From Panacibacter microcysteis (GTDB taxonomy: Bacteria > Bacteroidota > Bacteroidia > Chitinophagales > Chitinophagaceae), in assembly GCF_015831355.1 (NCBI RefSeq), contig NZ_JADWYR010000001.1, positions 62,001-126,000 of the forward strand: a stretch of DNA of 64,000 bases, written 5' to 3'. The translations under genes and the position numbers were made by a program. This document shows, in pieces, positions 54,312 through 62,148 of the stretch (position 1 is the stretch's first letter; every line of letters begins with the position of its first letter). The notes below the pieces were generated by a model. That model made no database searches and was not told where the DNA came from. It was given only the letters and a program-made list of their open reading frames with translations.

Positions 54312-54337
54312 CCGGGCCTTAGCTACTATGAGCCCGG
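54312..54337 (+). promoter_or_regulatory. Hairpin enclosing the rng start codon
   Basis: CCGGGC (54312-54317) pairs with GCCCGG (54332-54337), and the ATG (54328-54330) lies in the 14-base loop next to the stem. This could limit translation of rng; E. coli RNase E is autoregulated through its 5' UTR, but the parallel is only a suggestion. Confidence 0.4.
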
Positions 54338-55905
54338 TTAAAAAAGTTGCATTTGTGAATAAAGAACTAATTATTAACGCAGCACCAACCGGTGTTGAAA
54401 TCGCCCTGCTCGAAAATAAAAAGCTGGTAGAACTGCACCACGAAAAAGCAGACGCCAGTTTCGCAGTGGGCGATCTATATCTTGGAAAAGTAAAAAAACT
54501 TATTCCAGGATTGAATGCCGCATTTGTGGATGTTGGCTTCGAGAAGGATGCATTCCTTCATTATACAGACCTAAGTCCGTATGCCCGATCGCTCCTGAAA
54601 TTTACCCAGCAATGCATTGGCGATAAATCTGAACAAATATTTGATTTTTCCAAATTCCAGGCCGAACCTGAAATTATAAAAACCGGGAAAATAAATGAAG
54701 TACTAAACGGCAAGCCGGATATTCTTGTACAGATTTTAAAAGAACCCATTGCAGCAAAAGGACCAAGACTAAGTTGCGAAATATCGTTGCCGGGAAGATT
54801 TGTAGTTATTACCCCCTTCAATGATATTGTAGCAGTTTCTAAAAAAATTCATTCCGGTGAGGAGCGCAAAAGACTACAAAAGATAGTAGATGCAATAAAA
54901 CCGAAAAATTTTGGTGTAATTGTGCGTACCGCAGCGGAGGGAAAAAGTACTTCGGAGCTACATGAGGATCTTCTTAATCTTGTCGAAACCTGGAAAGCGA
55001 TTCAAAGAAATTTAAAGAGTAATACTGCACCTGCCAAAATTTTAAGCGAGCAGGACAAAACAACCTCTATTCTACGCGATTTGCTGAGCGAAGATTTTAA
55101 CCGCGTTGTTATCAACGATAAAAATATCTACAACGATACCCTTTCTTACGTAAACAAAATAGCACCCGATAAGCAGAATATCGTATCTCATTACCATAAT
55201 GGCATCCCGATTTTTGATCAATACGGTATTACCAAACAGGTAAAATCGTCTTTCGGTAAAACCGTAAACCTGCCCAGTGGCGCATACCTGATTATTGAGC
55301 ATACAGAAGCATTGCATGTAGTAGACGTAAACAGTGGTTATAAAAGCGTAAGCAATAACCAGGAAGAAAATGCACTGGAAACAAATCTTGAAGCGGCGGA
55401 AGAGATTGCAAGACAGCTAAGACTGCGAGATATTGGTGGCATTATCGTTGTTGATTTTATCGATATGAAATTGCCTGACAACAAAAGAAAGCTGCAGGAA
55501 GCCATGGAAAACTTTATGCGCAGCGACAGGGCAAAACATGCTGTATTAGCCATATCAAAGTTTGGACTGATGCAGATAACCAGGCAGCGCATGAGGCCTG
55601 AAGTAAACATTAACACTTCGGAAATATGCCCGAGTTGCAATGGCACCGGTAAAGTAACCAGCACACTTTTACTGGAAGACGAAATTGAAAAAAGACTGCT
55701 CTACCTGTTAACACACCAGCACAGCAACCTGACGATTTATGTGCACCCGATCGTACATTCTCACCTAACCAAAGGCTGGTGGTTCTCGATTGCCAATAAA
55801 TGGAAACGTAAATGCAAGTGTAAGATATCCGTAAAGCCAAACTCGGACTACTACCTGACAGAATTCCACTTTTTCGATTCAAATGATGAAGAAATAAAAT
55901 TTTAG
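54328..55905 (+). CDS. rng: Ribonuclease E/G family protein
   Basis: A 525-residue endoribonuclease for rRNA and mRNA processing. The S1 domain is at about 40-110 (GDLYLGKVKKLIPGLNAAFV), the RNase-H-like/DNase-I-like catalytic core has DVNSGYKS and GGIIVVDFIDMK with Mg2+-binding Asp residues, and the zinc-link-like CPSCNGTG lies near residue 435. It lacks the long C-terminal scaffold of E. coli RNase E, so it is RNase G-like in length. An open frame extends upstream 44 residues; I choose the ATG at 54328 for family length. Confidence 0.93.
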   Translation: MSPVKKVAFVNKELIINAAPTGVEIALLENKKLVELHHEKADASFAVGDLYLGKVKKLIPGLNAAFVDVGFEKDAFLHYTDLSPYARSLLKFTQQCIGDKSEQIFDFSKFQAEPEIIKTGKINEVLNGKPDILVQILKEPIAAKGPRLSCEISLPGRFVVITPFNDIVAVSKKIHSGEERKRLQKIVDAIKPKNFGVIVRTAAEGKSTSELHEDLLNLVETWKAIQRNLKSNTAPAKILSEQDKTTSILRDLLSEDFNRVVINDKNIYNDTLSYVNKIAPDKQNIVSHYHNGIPIFDQYGITKQVKSSFGKTVNLPSGAYLIIEHTEALHVVDVNSGYKSVSNNQEENALETNLEAAEEIARQLRLRDIGGIIVVDFIDMKLPDNKRKLQEAMENFMRSDRAKHAVLAISKFGLMQITRQRMRPEVNINTSEICPSCNGTGKVTSTLLLEDEIEKRLLYLLTHQHSNLTIYVHPIVHSHLTKGWWFSIANKWKRKCKCKISVKPNSDYYLTEFHFFDSNDEEIKF

Positions 55906-55918
55906 TGCTACAGATACT

Positions 55919-55957
55919 CATGCAAAAAGCATCGCCGGCGGCGATGCTTTTTGCATG
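55919..55957 (+). terminator. Terminator of rng
   Basis: A 19-bp perfect inverted repeat beginning CATGCAAAAAGC, with a one-base centre. The 3' arm holds five T's. It starts 14 bases after the rng stop. Confidence 0.85.
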
Positions 55958-55977
55958 ATATATTCCCCTTATTCATT

Positions 55978-56078
55978 CCTGCTCCGATCTTCGCTCTTGC
56001 CCCACATAGATTCAGGCGTTGAAGAGTGCGACGCAACAAAAGCCCCCTGCTTTGTTGCTGCCTGGCCCACAAAAAAAC
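55978..56078 (+). repeat. Dispersed intergenic repeat, subfamily A
   Basis: Core variant TGAAGAGTGCGACGCAAC at 56020-56037, ending GCCTGGCCCACAAAAAAAC. It lies after the rng terminator. Confidence 0.84.
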
Positions 56079-56172
56079 ATACTGAACAAAAAGAGATTGT
56101 ATTTTATAAACCAATTGAATAATTTTATATGGACTGATCTTGCATATTTTATATTCTAACCTTGACACCATT

Positions 56173-57576
56173 ATGAATGAAAACCAAAAAAGATGTTTTG
56201 TTGTAATGGGCTTTGGCACCAAAACAGACTTTGCCACGGGCAGAAAGCTCGACCTTAATAAATCTTACCGTCTTTTAATAAAACCTGTAATAGAGGAAAA
56301 AGGTCTGGTATGCATACGCGCAGATGAGATCATGCACAGTGGCGCTATTGATGTGCCGATGTACATGGAACTATTAAGGGCAGATGTGGTAATTGCAGAT
56401 ATCTCTACTGCCAACCCGAATGCTTTGTATGAGCTTGGCGTAAGGCATGCGCTGCGGCCGCGGACAACGATCGTTATTTCTGAAAATAAAATGCCTTACC
56501 CCTTCGACCTGAATCACATAAAAATAACCAGCTATGCCCACCTTGGCGATGCAATAGATTATGAAGAAGTCGAACGCTTCAGGAAAGTATTGAAAGAAAC
56601 TTTGGATGATGTTTTAAATGCTGACCAGCCTGACAGTCCGGTATATACCTTTCTACAGCTTATTCCACCATCGCTTAAGGAACAGATAGAGCAGGCAGTG
56701 CATGAAAGGTCGCACCAGGCTACCGTAACAGACGATGCTGCTGATGCATCGCAAACGCTTGCCGTTATTACTGACCAGGCGGAAGATGCGCTTGCAATCA
56801 ATGACTTTGTTACCGCAAAAACACTGTTCCAGTCTGCTATGCTTATCGGCCGACCTGAAAACGACAATAATAAAGCTGCACCCAATCCATATCTTGTGCA
56901 CCGGCTGGCATTGGCAACATACAAAGCCAAACTACCTGATGAAGTAACCGCTTTAAAAAATGCATTGAAACTTCTGGACGAAATTGATCTTACACATACC
57001 AACGATACAGAAACCGTGGCATTAGCTGGTGCCATAGAAAAGAGGCTTTACGAAAATGGCGGCGGAGAAGAACACCTTAGCAACGGCATATTGTTTTACC
57101 AGCGTGGTTATTACCTGTTGCATAACCGTTATCACGCCATAAACCTTGCTTTTATGCTTGATTACCGGGCGCAGTCTTCGCTTTGCAAAACAAAAGATGA
57201 ACGTATTGCAGACATGGTAAATGCCAGGCGCATCCGCGAAGATGTTTTGGTATTATGTAATAAAGACCAGTCAGAAATTATTGCCCGCCAGCAAAGCGCA
57301 AAAATGCAGGAAGGCCTGCAAAAAAGTGATGCATATTCTATAAGCCAGCACAAGACAGATACCGAACAAATGTTTTGGATTTTGATCAACAAAGCCGAGG
57401 CGTATTTTGGTTTAGGTAATTTACCGGCTTATGAAACAGCCGTAAAAGAAGCTGCAGAAATTGAACATGAAAAATGGATGATGGATTCACTAAAAGAGCA
57501 AATCAACAAACTCTCAAAAATTCAACAAATGCAGCAAATGCTTGCGGGCAATGTATTACAGCCTGTAACGGCATAA
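56173..57576 (+). CDS. NDT/TIR-like N-terminal domain fused to TPR/TRAFs-binding-like domain (DUF4071)
   Basis: A 467-residue soluble protein. Residues about 7-105 contain CFVVMGFG and ADVVIADISTANPNALYELG with Glu87, a pattern of nucleoside-deoxyribosyltransferase/TIR-like nucleotide-processing folds. Residues about 185-455 are helical and resemble the MAP3K TRAFs-binding/TPR-S type. Related proteins have been proposed to act in bacterial conflict and signalling systems; no partner gene is visible next to this one, so the role is open. The start at 56173 (MNENQKRC) is preferred over one 33 bases upstream. Terminator at 57631-57657. Confidence 0.72.
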   Translation: MNENQKRCFVVMGFGTKTDFATGRKLDLNKSYRLLIKPVIEEKGLVCIRADEIMHSGAIDVPMYMELLRADVVIADISTANPNALYELGVRHALRPRTTIVISENKMPYPFDLNHIKITSYAHLGDAIDYEEVERFRKVLKETLDDVLNADQPDSPVYTFLQLIPPSLKEQIEQAVHERSHQATVTDDAADASQTLAVITDQAEDALAINDFVTAKTLFQSAMLIGRPENDNNKAAPNPYLVHRLALATYKAKLPDEVTALKNALKLLDEIDLTHTNDTETVALAGAIEKRLYENGGGEEHLSNGILFYQRGYYLLHNRYHAINLAFMLDYRAQSSLCKTKDERIADMVNARRIREDVLVLCNKDQSEIIARQQSAKMQEGLQKSDAYSISQHKTDTEQMFWILINKAEAYFGLGNLPAYETAVKEAAEIEHEKWMMDSLKEQINKLSKIQQMQQMLAGNVLQPVTA

Positions 57577-57630
57577 CATTGGCGAACACATAATTCTATT
57601 TTTCATTTATGGTATTTTAATTTATTTAAG

Positions 57631-57657
57631 CCGCTTATGGAGCGGTTTTTGTTTTTT
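57631..57657 (+). terminator. Intrinsic terminator of the NDT/TPR gene
   Basis: Stem CCGCT / AGCGG (57631-57635, 57641-57645), loop TATGG, tail T5-G-T6. Confidence 0.85.
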
Positions 57658-57740
57658 CGGCAGAACATACAATAGTACTGCAGACTATTCATTTGAGAGT
57701 AAGAAAAACTATTTGTGTAATCATAAAAACCCCCAAAGCG

Positions 57741-58739
57741 ATGAAAATCCAATTATCCCCAAATGGCGGCACGCTTGTGTCTGCCCCCAAACTATGCGTA
57801 CTGGCAATACTGTTTGCCGGCGCTTTTACAAGTTGTAAAAAAGAAGTTGTTTCCTCAGAAAATTATGCAGCAAATGCAGTTATGGCGGCCGAAACCAGCA
57901 GTAATGCCGTTGCAGCGCCTACCAACTTTGGCGCACTGCTGTCTGGCAACACAAGTATTGATGAGGAGATCACGGTATGCGAAAAACTTGGTGTTAAATA
58001 TGTGCGCTATGCCATAAAGATCAAAGACTTTAATGGTACAGACAAGGGCTATGAAAAATGGGTAGATGCAGGGTACAAAGTATTATTGAATCTCAATTAC
58101 GATAACGTTACAAGCACCAATGGTAAAAAGAAAGCTGTGCCTTTCCCTACAGATATGGTTGAATACAGAAAGTTACTCGAAAAAGTACTGGATAAATACC
58201 ATCCTGAAATTGCTGTAATTGAAAATGAGCCAACAACAGATGCATTCCACACAGGACCCATCGAAAATTATATAACTGAGCTAAGAACTGCTGTTGACGT
58301 GTGTACCAAACGCGGTATTGCAGTGGCAGATGGTGGCCTGCACATGGATTATGTGGGCCAGGTAAAAACCGGATGGGGTTTACAGGGCAACGCGCTGGAA
58401 ACAAAAAAGCTGATTGACGCTTACAAAACAATGAACCTTACTTATGTAAATACGCATGTAAAGTCTCCGTTCAATAATTCCGGTAAATACCCGTCAGGAG
58501 AGCTGGAAGGTGATGCAGATTACTTAAGAACTCAAACAGGCAAACCGGTAATCTGCAATGAGTATAACCAGCAAAGCACATCCACAACCCTTATGACAGG
58601 TACGGTTGGCGGGTTTGAAAACGGGCAGTTCAAATACGTTATCTGCCGCTCAGGAAGCGGTACAGACAAAGGCGAGGCACTTAACAATGGAACAACGCTT
58701 ACGCCTTTAGGTAACGCTTACAGAGATGCAATAAAATAA
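57741..58739 (+). CDS. Lipoprotein with clan GH-A-like glycosidase fold
   Basis: A 332-residue lipoprotein. The signal peptide ends in FTSC with lipidated Cys32, and a low-complexity Ala/Ser linker follows. The rest looks like a TIM barrel with VIENEP (Glu161/Glu163) and VICNEYNQ (Glu274), the spacing expected of acid/base and nucleophile in clan GH-A glycosidases (NEP motif). I cannot give the GH family. The start at 57741 is preferred because it gives a normal signal peptide. A surface-exposed or periplasmic hydrolase is likely. Confidence 0.7.
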   Translation: MKIQLSPNGGTLVSAPKLCVLAILFAGAFTSCKKEVVSSENYAANAVMAAETSSNAVAAPTNFGALLSGNTSIDEEITVCEKLGVKYVRYAIKIKDFNGTDKGYEKWVDAGYKVLLNLNYDNVTSTNGKKKAVPFPTDMVEYRKLLEKVLDKYHPEIAVIENEPTTDAFHTGPIENYITELRTAVDVCTKRGIAVADGGLHMDYVGQVKTGWGLQGNALETKKLIDAYKTMNLTYVNTHVKSPFNNSGKYPSGELEGDADYLRTQTGKPVICNEYNQQSTSTTLMTGTVGGFENGQFKYVICRSGSGTDKGEALNNGTTLTPLGNAYRDAIK

Positions 58740-58750
58740 GAAGAATATTA

Positions 58751-58834
58751 TGAGCCGGACTTTAGTAGTACTATTAAGCACCTGTTGCGTCGCACTCTTG
58801 TACTGTATAACATTTTGGCAACAGCTCCGGGCAC
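58751..58834 (-). repeat. Dispersed intergenic repeat, subfamily A
   Basis: Core GTTGCGTCGCACTCTTGT at 58784-58801. On the minus strand an upstream CTGTTGC can pair with GCAACAG at the core end (seven bp). Just after the lipoprotein stop. Confidence 0.87.
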
Positions 58835-58932
58835 AATTTCATGCACTTTAAGTACCTGCATGAAGTCTTACAGGCTAACAGTTTTAAACTGATGTTATGA
58901 AACGATAAAGATCCTTTAGCACCAGTTAATAC

Positions 58933-58960
58933 AAAACAGCAATGCATGCATTGCTGTTTT
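58933..58960. terminator. Bidirectional terminator palindrome
   Basis: Perfect 28-base palindrome with arms AAAACAGCAATGCA / TGCATTGCTGTTTT, T4 at each 3' end, between convergent genes. Confidence 0.78.
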
Positions 58961-59039
58961 ACTATGTTAATTGTAGTAGCCGTTCTGCAACAATGTTTGA
59001 TGCCGGGTAAGCGAACAACATACAAAACGGTTTTTCGCT

Positions 59040-59127
59040 TTCATCTACGCGTTTGCCCAATAATGCTCAGGTGTTGAAGAGTGCGACGCAACAGCAGCCT
59101 CATACATGCACTATAGCCGGGTACATC
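59040..59127 (+). repeat. Dispersed intergenic repeat, subfamily A
   Basis: Core variant TGAAGAGTGCGACGCAAC at 59075-59092, ending GCCGGGTACATC. It ends at the stop codon of queG (minus strand). Confidence 0.82.
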
Positions 59128-59128
59128 A

Positions 59129-60055
59129 TTATTCTTCCCGTTTTAAAAACTTCAGGTTTCGTTGTATGCCTTTATATTTTGAGCGCTTAAGTGGCGAATG
59201 TTTAAAAATAGTATTGAATGCGTCTTCGGAAAGGTGCTCCCACTCCTTTGTGGAAAGATTGAGTATTTCCGGTATAGGCGTAAACTCATTTTCCAGGGAT
59301 GGTTTGCTGAATCGGTTCCAGGGACATACATCCTGGCATACATCGCACCCAAACATCCAGTTTTGAAACCTGCCCTCCATTTCGGCGGGTATCAGCAGGT
59401 CTTTCAATTCTATTGTAAAGTAGCTGATGCATTTGCTTCCGTCGACTACTTTCCCGGGCAAAATTGCATTCGTCGGACAGCTATCAAGGCAACGTGTGCA
59501 GGTGCCGCAATAATCGTTTGAAAAAGGATCGTCATACTCAAACGCCGCATCTACAATTAGTGTGGCGATGAAAAAAAACGAACCGGAAGATTTTGTGATA
59601 AGGTTTCCATTCTTGCCTATCCAGCCAAGGCCGGTGCGTTGTGCCCAGCTTCTCTCCAGTACGGGGGCCGAGTCTACGAAACCCCTGCCATTTATTGCTC
59701 CTATTTGGCTGTTAAGTTCAGCCAGGAGTAACCTGAGTTTCTCCCTTATTACCTCATGGTAGTCTTTACCGTATGCATACTTTGCAATTTTTGGGGCATC
59801 GGTTTGCTGCTGCGCCGCAGGATAATAATTCAGCATCAGCGTGATGACACTTTTTGCCTCCGGCACCAATAACCGCGGGTCTATTCTTTTATCAAAATGA
59901 TTTTCCATATACTTCATGGAACCATTCATACGTTTATTAAGCCATGTTTCGAGCCTGCGTGCATCGTCATCGAGCTTTACAGCCGCTGCAACGCCACAGA
60001 AATCGAAACCCAGCTTTTTAGCGGCTTTTTTCAATATAGCTGTATTGGTATTCAA
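59129..60055 (-). CDS. queG: Epoxyqueuosine reductase
   Basis: Reduces epoxyqueuosine to queuosine in tRNA, cobalamin-dependent. The 308 residues contain the catalytic Asp128 (VDSAPVLERSWA) and two [4Fe-4S] sets, CGTCTRCLDSCP (183-194) and CDVCQDVCP (237-245) with Cys209 in between. Length is a little shorter than the E. coli protein because the C-terminal HEAT-like tail is missing, as in many bacteria. Divergent from the DUF3857 gene, 84 bases. Confidence 0.93.
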   Translation of the reverse strand: MNTNTAILKKAAKKLGFDFCGVAAAVKLDDDARRLETWLNKRMNGSMKYMENHFDKRIDPRLLVPEAKSVITLMLNYYPAAQQQTDAPKIAKYAYGKDYHEVIREKLRLLLAELNSQIGAINGRGFVDSAPVLERSWAQRTGLGWIGKNGNLITKSSGSFFFIATLIVDAAFEYDDPFSNDYCGTCTRCLDSCPTNAILPGKVVDGSKCISYFTIELKDLLIPAEMEGRFQNWMFGCDVCQDVCPWNRFSKPSLENEFTPIPEILNLSTKEWEHLSEDAFNTIFKHSPLKRSKYKGIQRNLKFLKREE

Positions 60056-60139
60056 GGCTATAGAAACATTTTTTGCTAAGTAAGGACTATTTATTTATTT
60101 GCATTAATAACTCTAAAATTAACCTTAAAAGAACGAAAC

Positions 60140-62137
60140 ATGCGCTCGTTATTTTTCCTTGTGCTTGCATCCCTTCTGGCTACAATTTCAACCGCCCAGT
60201 CAAAACAAAAAAAATTTAAGTATGGCGATATAACAGCCAAAGATTTTGAAACAGCGGTTTATAGCATAGATTCTTCTGCCGATGCCGTTTATTTATTTGA
60301 CGTAGGAAATTCGTTTTACCAGGAAGACAACAATGCTTCCTTTAATGTGGTCTACCAGAAACACGCCAGGATACGGCTATTGAAAAAAAGTTCTTTTGAT
60401 CTTGCGACCCTCGAACTTTCGTTGCATAAATATGGCCTGAACGAAGAAAAACTACAGGACCTTGACGCAGCAACATATAACATAGAAAATGGTAAGGTCG
60501 TTGTAACCAAACTAGACAAAAACTCACTATTTAAAGATAAAAATGGCAGCAATACCACAGTCAAATTTACCTTTCCGAATATAAAAGAAGGTTCAATCAT
60601 CGAATACAATTACCAGATAAATACACCATCTCCGTTTTATGTGAATGGCTGGAACTTCCAGGGTAACTTCCCAAGACTATGGTCGCAGTATACCGTGGCA
60701 ATACCGGAGTATTACGACTTTGTCATGATCAACCAGGGATACCTGCCATATGCAAAAGATACCGTATCTATGTACAAACGCACCTTTCATCTTGCAGACC
60801 GCAGTGGTGCCGAAGCTGCCAGAACAGGCAGCATTGAAGGGAATGTATTGGAGCATACCTGGGCCATCGAGAACGTTCCTGTTTTGAAAAAAGAAAGCTA
60901 TACCACAACCTTGGATAATCATATAGCCAAGATGGAATTCCAGCTTTCAGCACTCCGCTACCCTAACCGGGGAATAGAACCATATATGTCGAACTGGATC
61001 GATTTTGCAAAAGACCTGATGAAAGACGAGGATTTTGCTGAAGTGCTAAATCATGATAATAACTGGCTTAACGACGAAATAAAACCCATTACAGCAAGCA
61101 TTTCCGAAGATGAAAACAAAGCCAAAAAGATATATGAATATGTACAAAACAACTACAGCTGTACAGATAACTATGCGCTTTTCTTATCACAGCCATTGAA
61201 AAAAACTGCCCAGCTAAAAAAGGGCAATGTTGCTGATATCAATATTCTTTTGGCGGCCATGCTTAAAAATGCCGGCTTTGAAGTTCACCCTGTTTTGTTA
61301 AGCACAAGAGAGCATGGTTATGCGTCTGAAACGTACCCGATAATGTCGAAGTTTAACTATGTTGTAGTGCAGGCAACAAAAAATGGTAAGCAATATATCC
61401 TGGATGCATCAGATCCCTACACTGGTTTTAATAACCTTCCGGAAGAGTGTTACAATGGCACGGGAAGGGTTATAGCAGAAGTACCGTTACTTGTAAACTT
61501 ATCTCCTGATTCACTGACAGAATCGAAGGTTACCACTGTCTTCATGATCAATGACAACGATAAAATTGCAGGCTCTTTTTCAACATTGCTCGGCAATTTT
61601 GAATCACGCGGAATAAGAAAAAAGCTGAAGGCGACTTCAGAAGAAGCGTTCTTTAAAGATATTAAGAAGGCATACCCGATGGATATAGAAATGGCTAACG
61701 CAAAAGTAGATTCGCTGAAAATGGCTGAGTACCCGCTTACAATTAAGTATGATATAAAATTCAATACGGGAGATGAAGACATCCTGTACTTCAATCCTAT
61801 GCTTGCTGAAGCTTATACAGAAAATCCATTTAAGGCTGCTGAACGTTCTTATCCTGTTGAAATGTCTTCGTGCCAGAACGAAACCTATATATTAAACATG
61901 GAAATACCCAAAGGCTATGTAGTGGAAGAAATGCCAAAATCTGCGCGGGTAATGTTGAATGAAGATGAAGGTATGTTTGAATACATTATCGGGAAAACAG
62001 GTGATCGTATTCAACTGCGGTGCAAAACGGTAATTAAAAAAGCAACCTTTTTACCCGAAGACTACGCAACCCTGAGAGACTTCTTTGCATTTATTGTAAA
62101 AAAACAGGCTGAACAAATTGTACTTAAGAAACAATAA
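60140..62137 (+). CDS. DUF3857/transglutaminase-like protein lacking catalytic Cys and His
   Basis: A 665-residue exported protein. The signal peptide is residues 1-19; the DUF3857 beta domain is about 40-230. The transglutaminase-like core follows from about 300. The usual G-D-C-K-D is here GNVAD (362-366), with Val364 in the place of the catalytic Cys, and the usual F-N/D-H is FNYVVV with Tyr407 in place of His. Only Asp425 remains. So it is probably a binding domain, not an enzyme. The next gene has the Cys and His, and the two are 11 bases apart. Confidence 0.85.
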   Translation: MRSLFFLVLASLLATISTAQSKQKKFKYGDITAKDFETAVYSIDSSADAVYLFDVGNSFYQEDNNASFNVVYQKHARIRLLKKSSFDLATLELSLHKYGLNEEKLQDLDAATYNIENGKVVVTKLDKNSLFKDKNGSNTTVKFTFPNIKEGSIIEYNYQINTPSPFYVNGWNFQGNFPRLWSQYTVAIPEYYDFVMINQGYLPYAKDTVSMYKRTFHLADRSGAEAARTGSIEGNVLEHTWAIENVPVLKKESYTTTLDNHIAKMEFQLSALRYPNRGIEPYMSNWIDFAKDLMKDEDFAEVLNHDNNWLNDEIKPITASISEDENKAKKIYEYVQNNYSCTDNYALFLSQPLKKTAQLKKGNVADINILLAAMLKNAGFEVHPVLLSTREHGYASETYPIMSKFNYVVVQATKNGKQYILDASDPYTGFNNLPEECYNGTGRVIAEVPLLVNLSPDSLTESKVTTVFMINDNDKIAGSFSTLLGNFESRGIRKKLKATSEEAFFKDIKKAYPMDIEMANAKVDSLKMAEYPLTIKYDIKFNTGDEDILYFNPMLAEAYTENPFKAAERSYPVEMSSCQNETYILNMEIPKGYVVEEMPKSARVMLNEDEGMFEYIIGKTGDRIQLRCKTVIKKATFLPEDYATLRDFFAFIVKKQAEQIVLKKQ

Positions 62138-62148
62138 ACATCCATATT

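Larger units (their letters stand above)
58740..59128. other. Intergenic region with repeats and a palindrome
   Basis: A 389-base gap between convergent genes. It holds two A repeats in inverted orientation (58751-58834, 59040-59127) and a terminator palindrome (58933-58960). I see no gene. Confidence 0.75.

Noticed and set aside
28-59127. Repeats as a CRISPR array or as coding sequence (open frames through the cores)
   Set aside because: The copies are kilobases apart, in both orientations, without spacers. Frames running through the cores give no recognisable protein and the cores are the same in all contexts.
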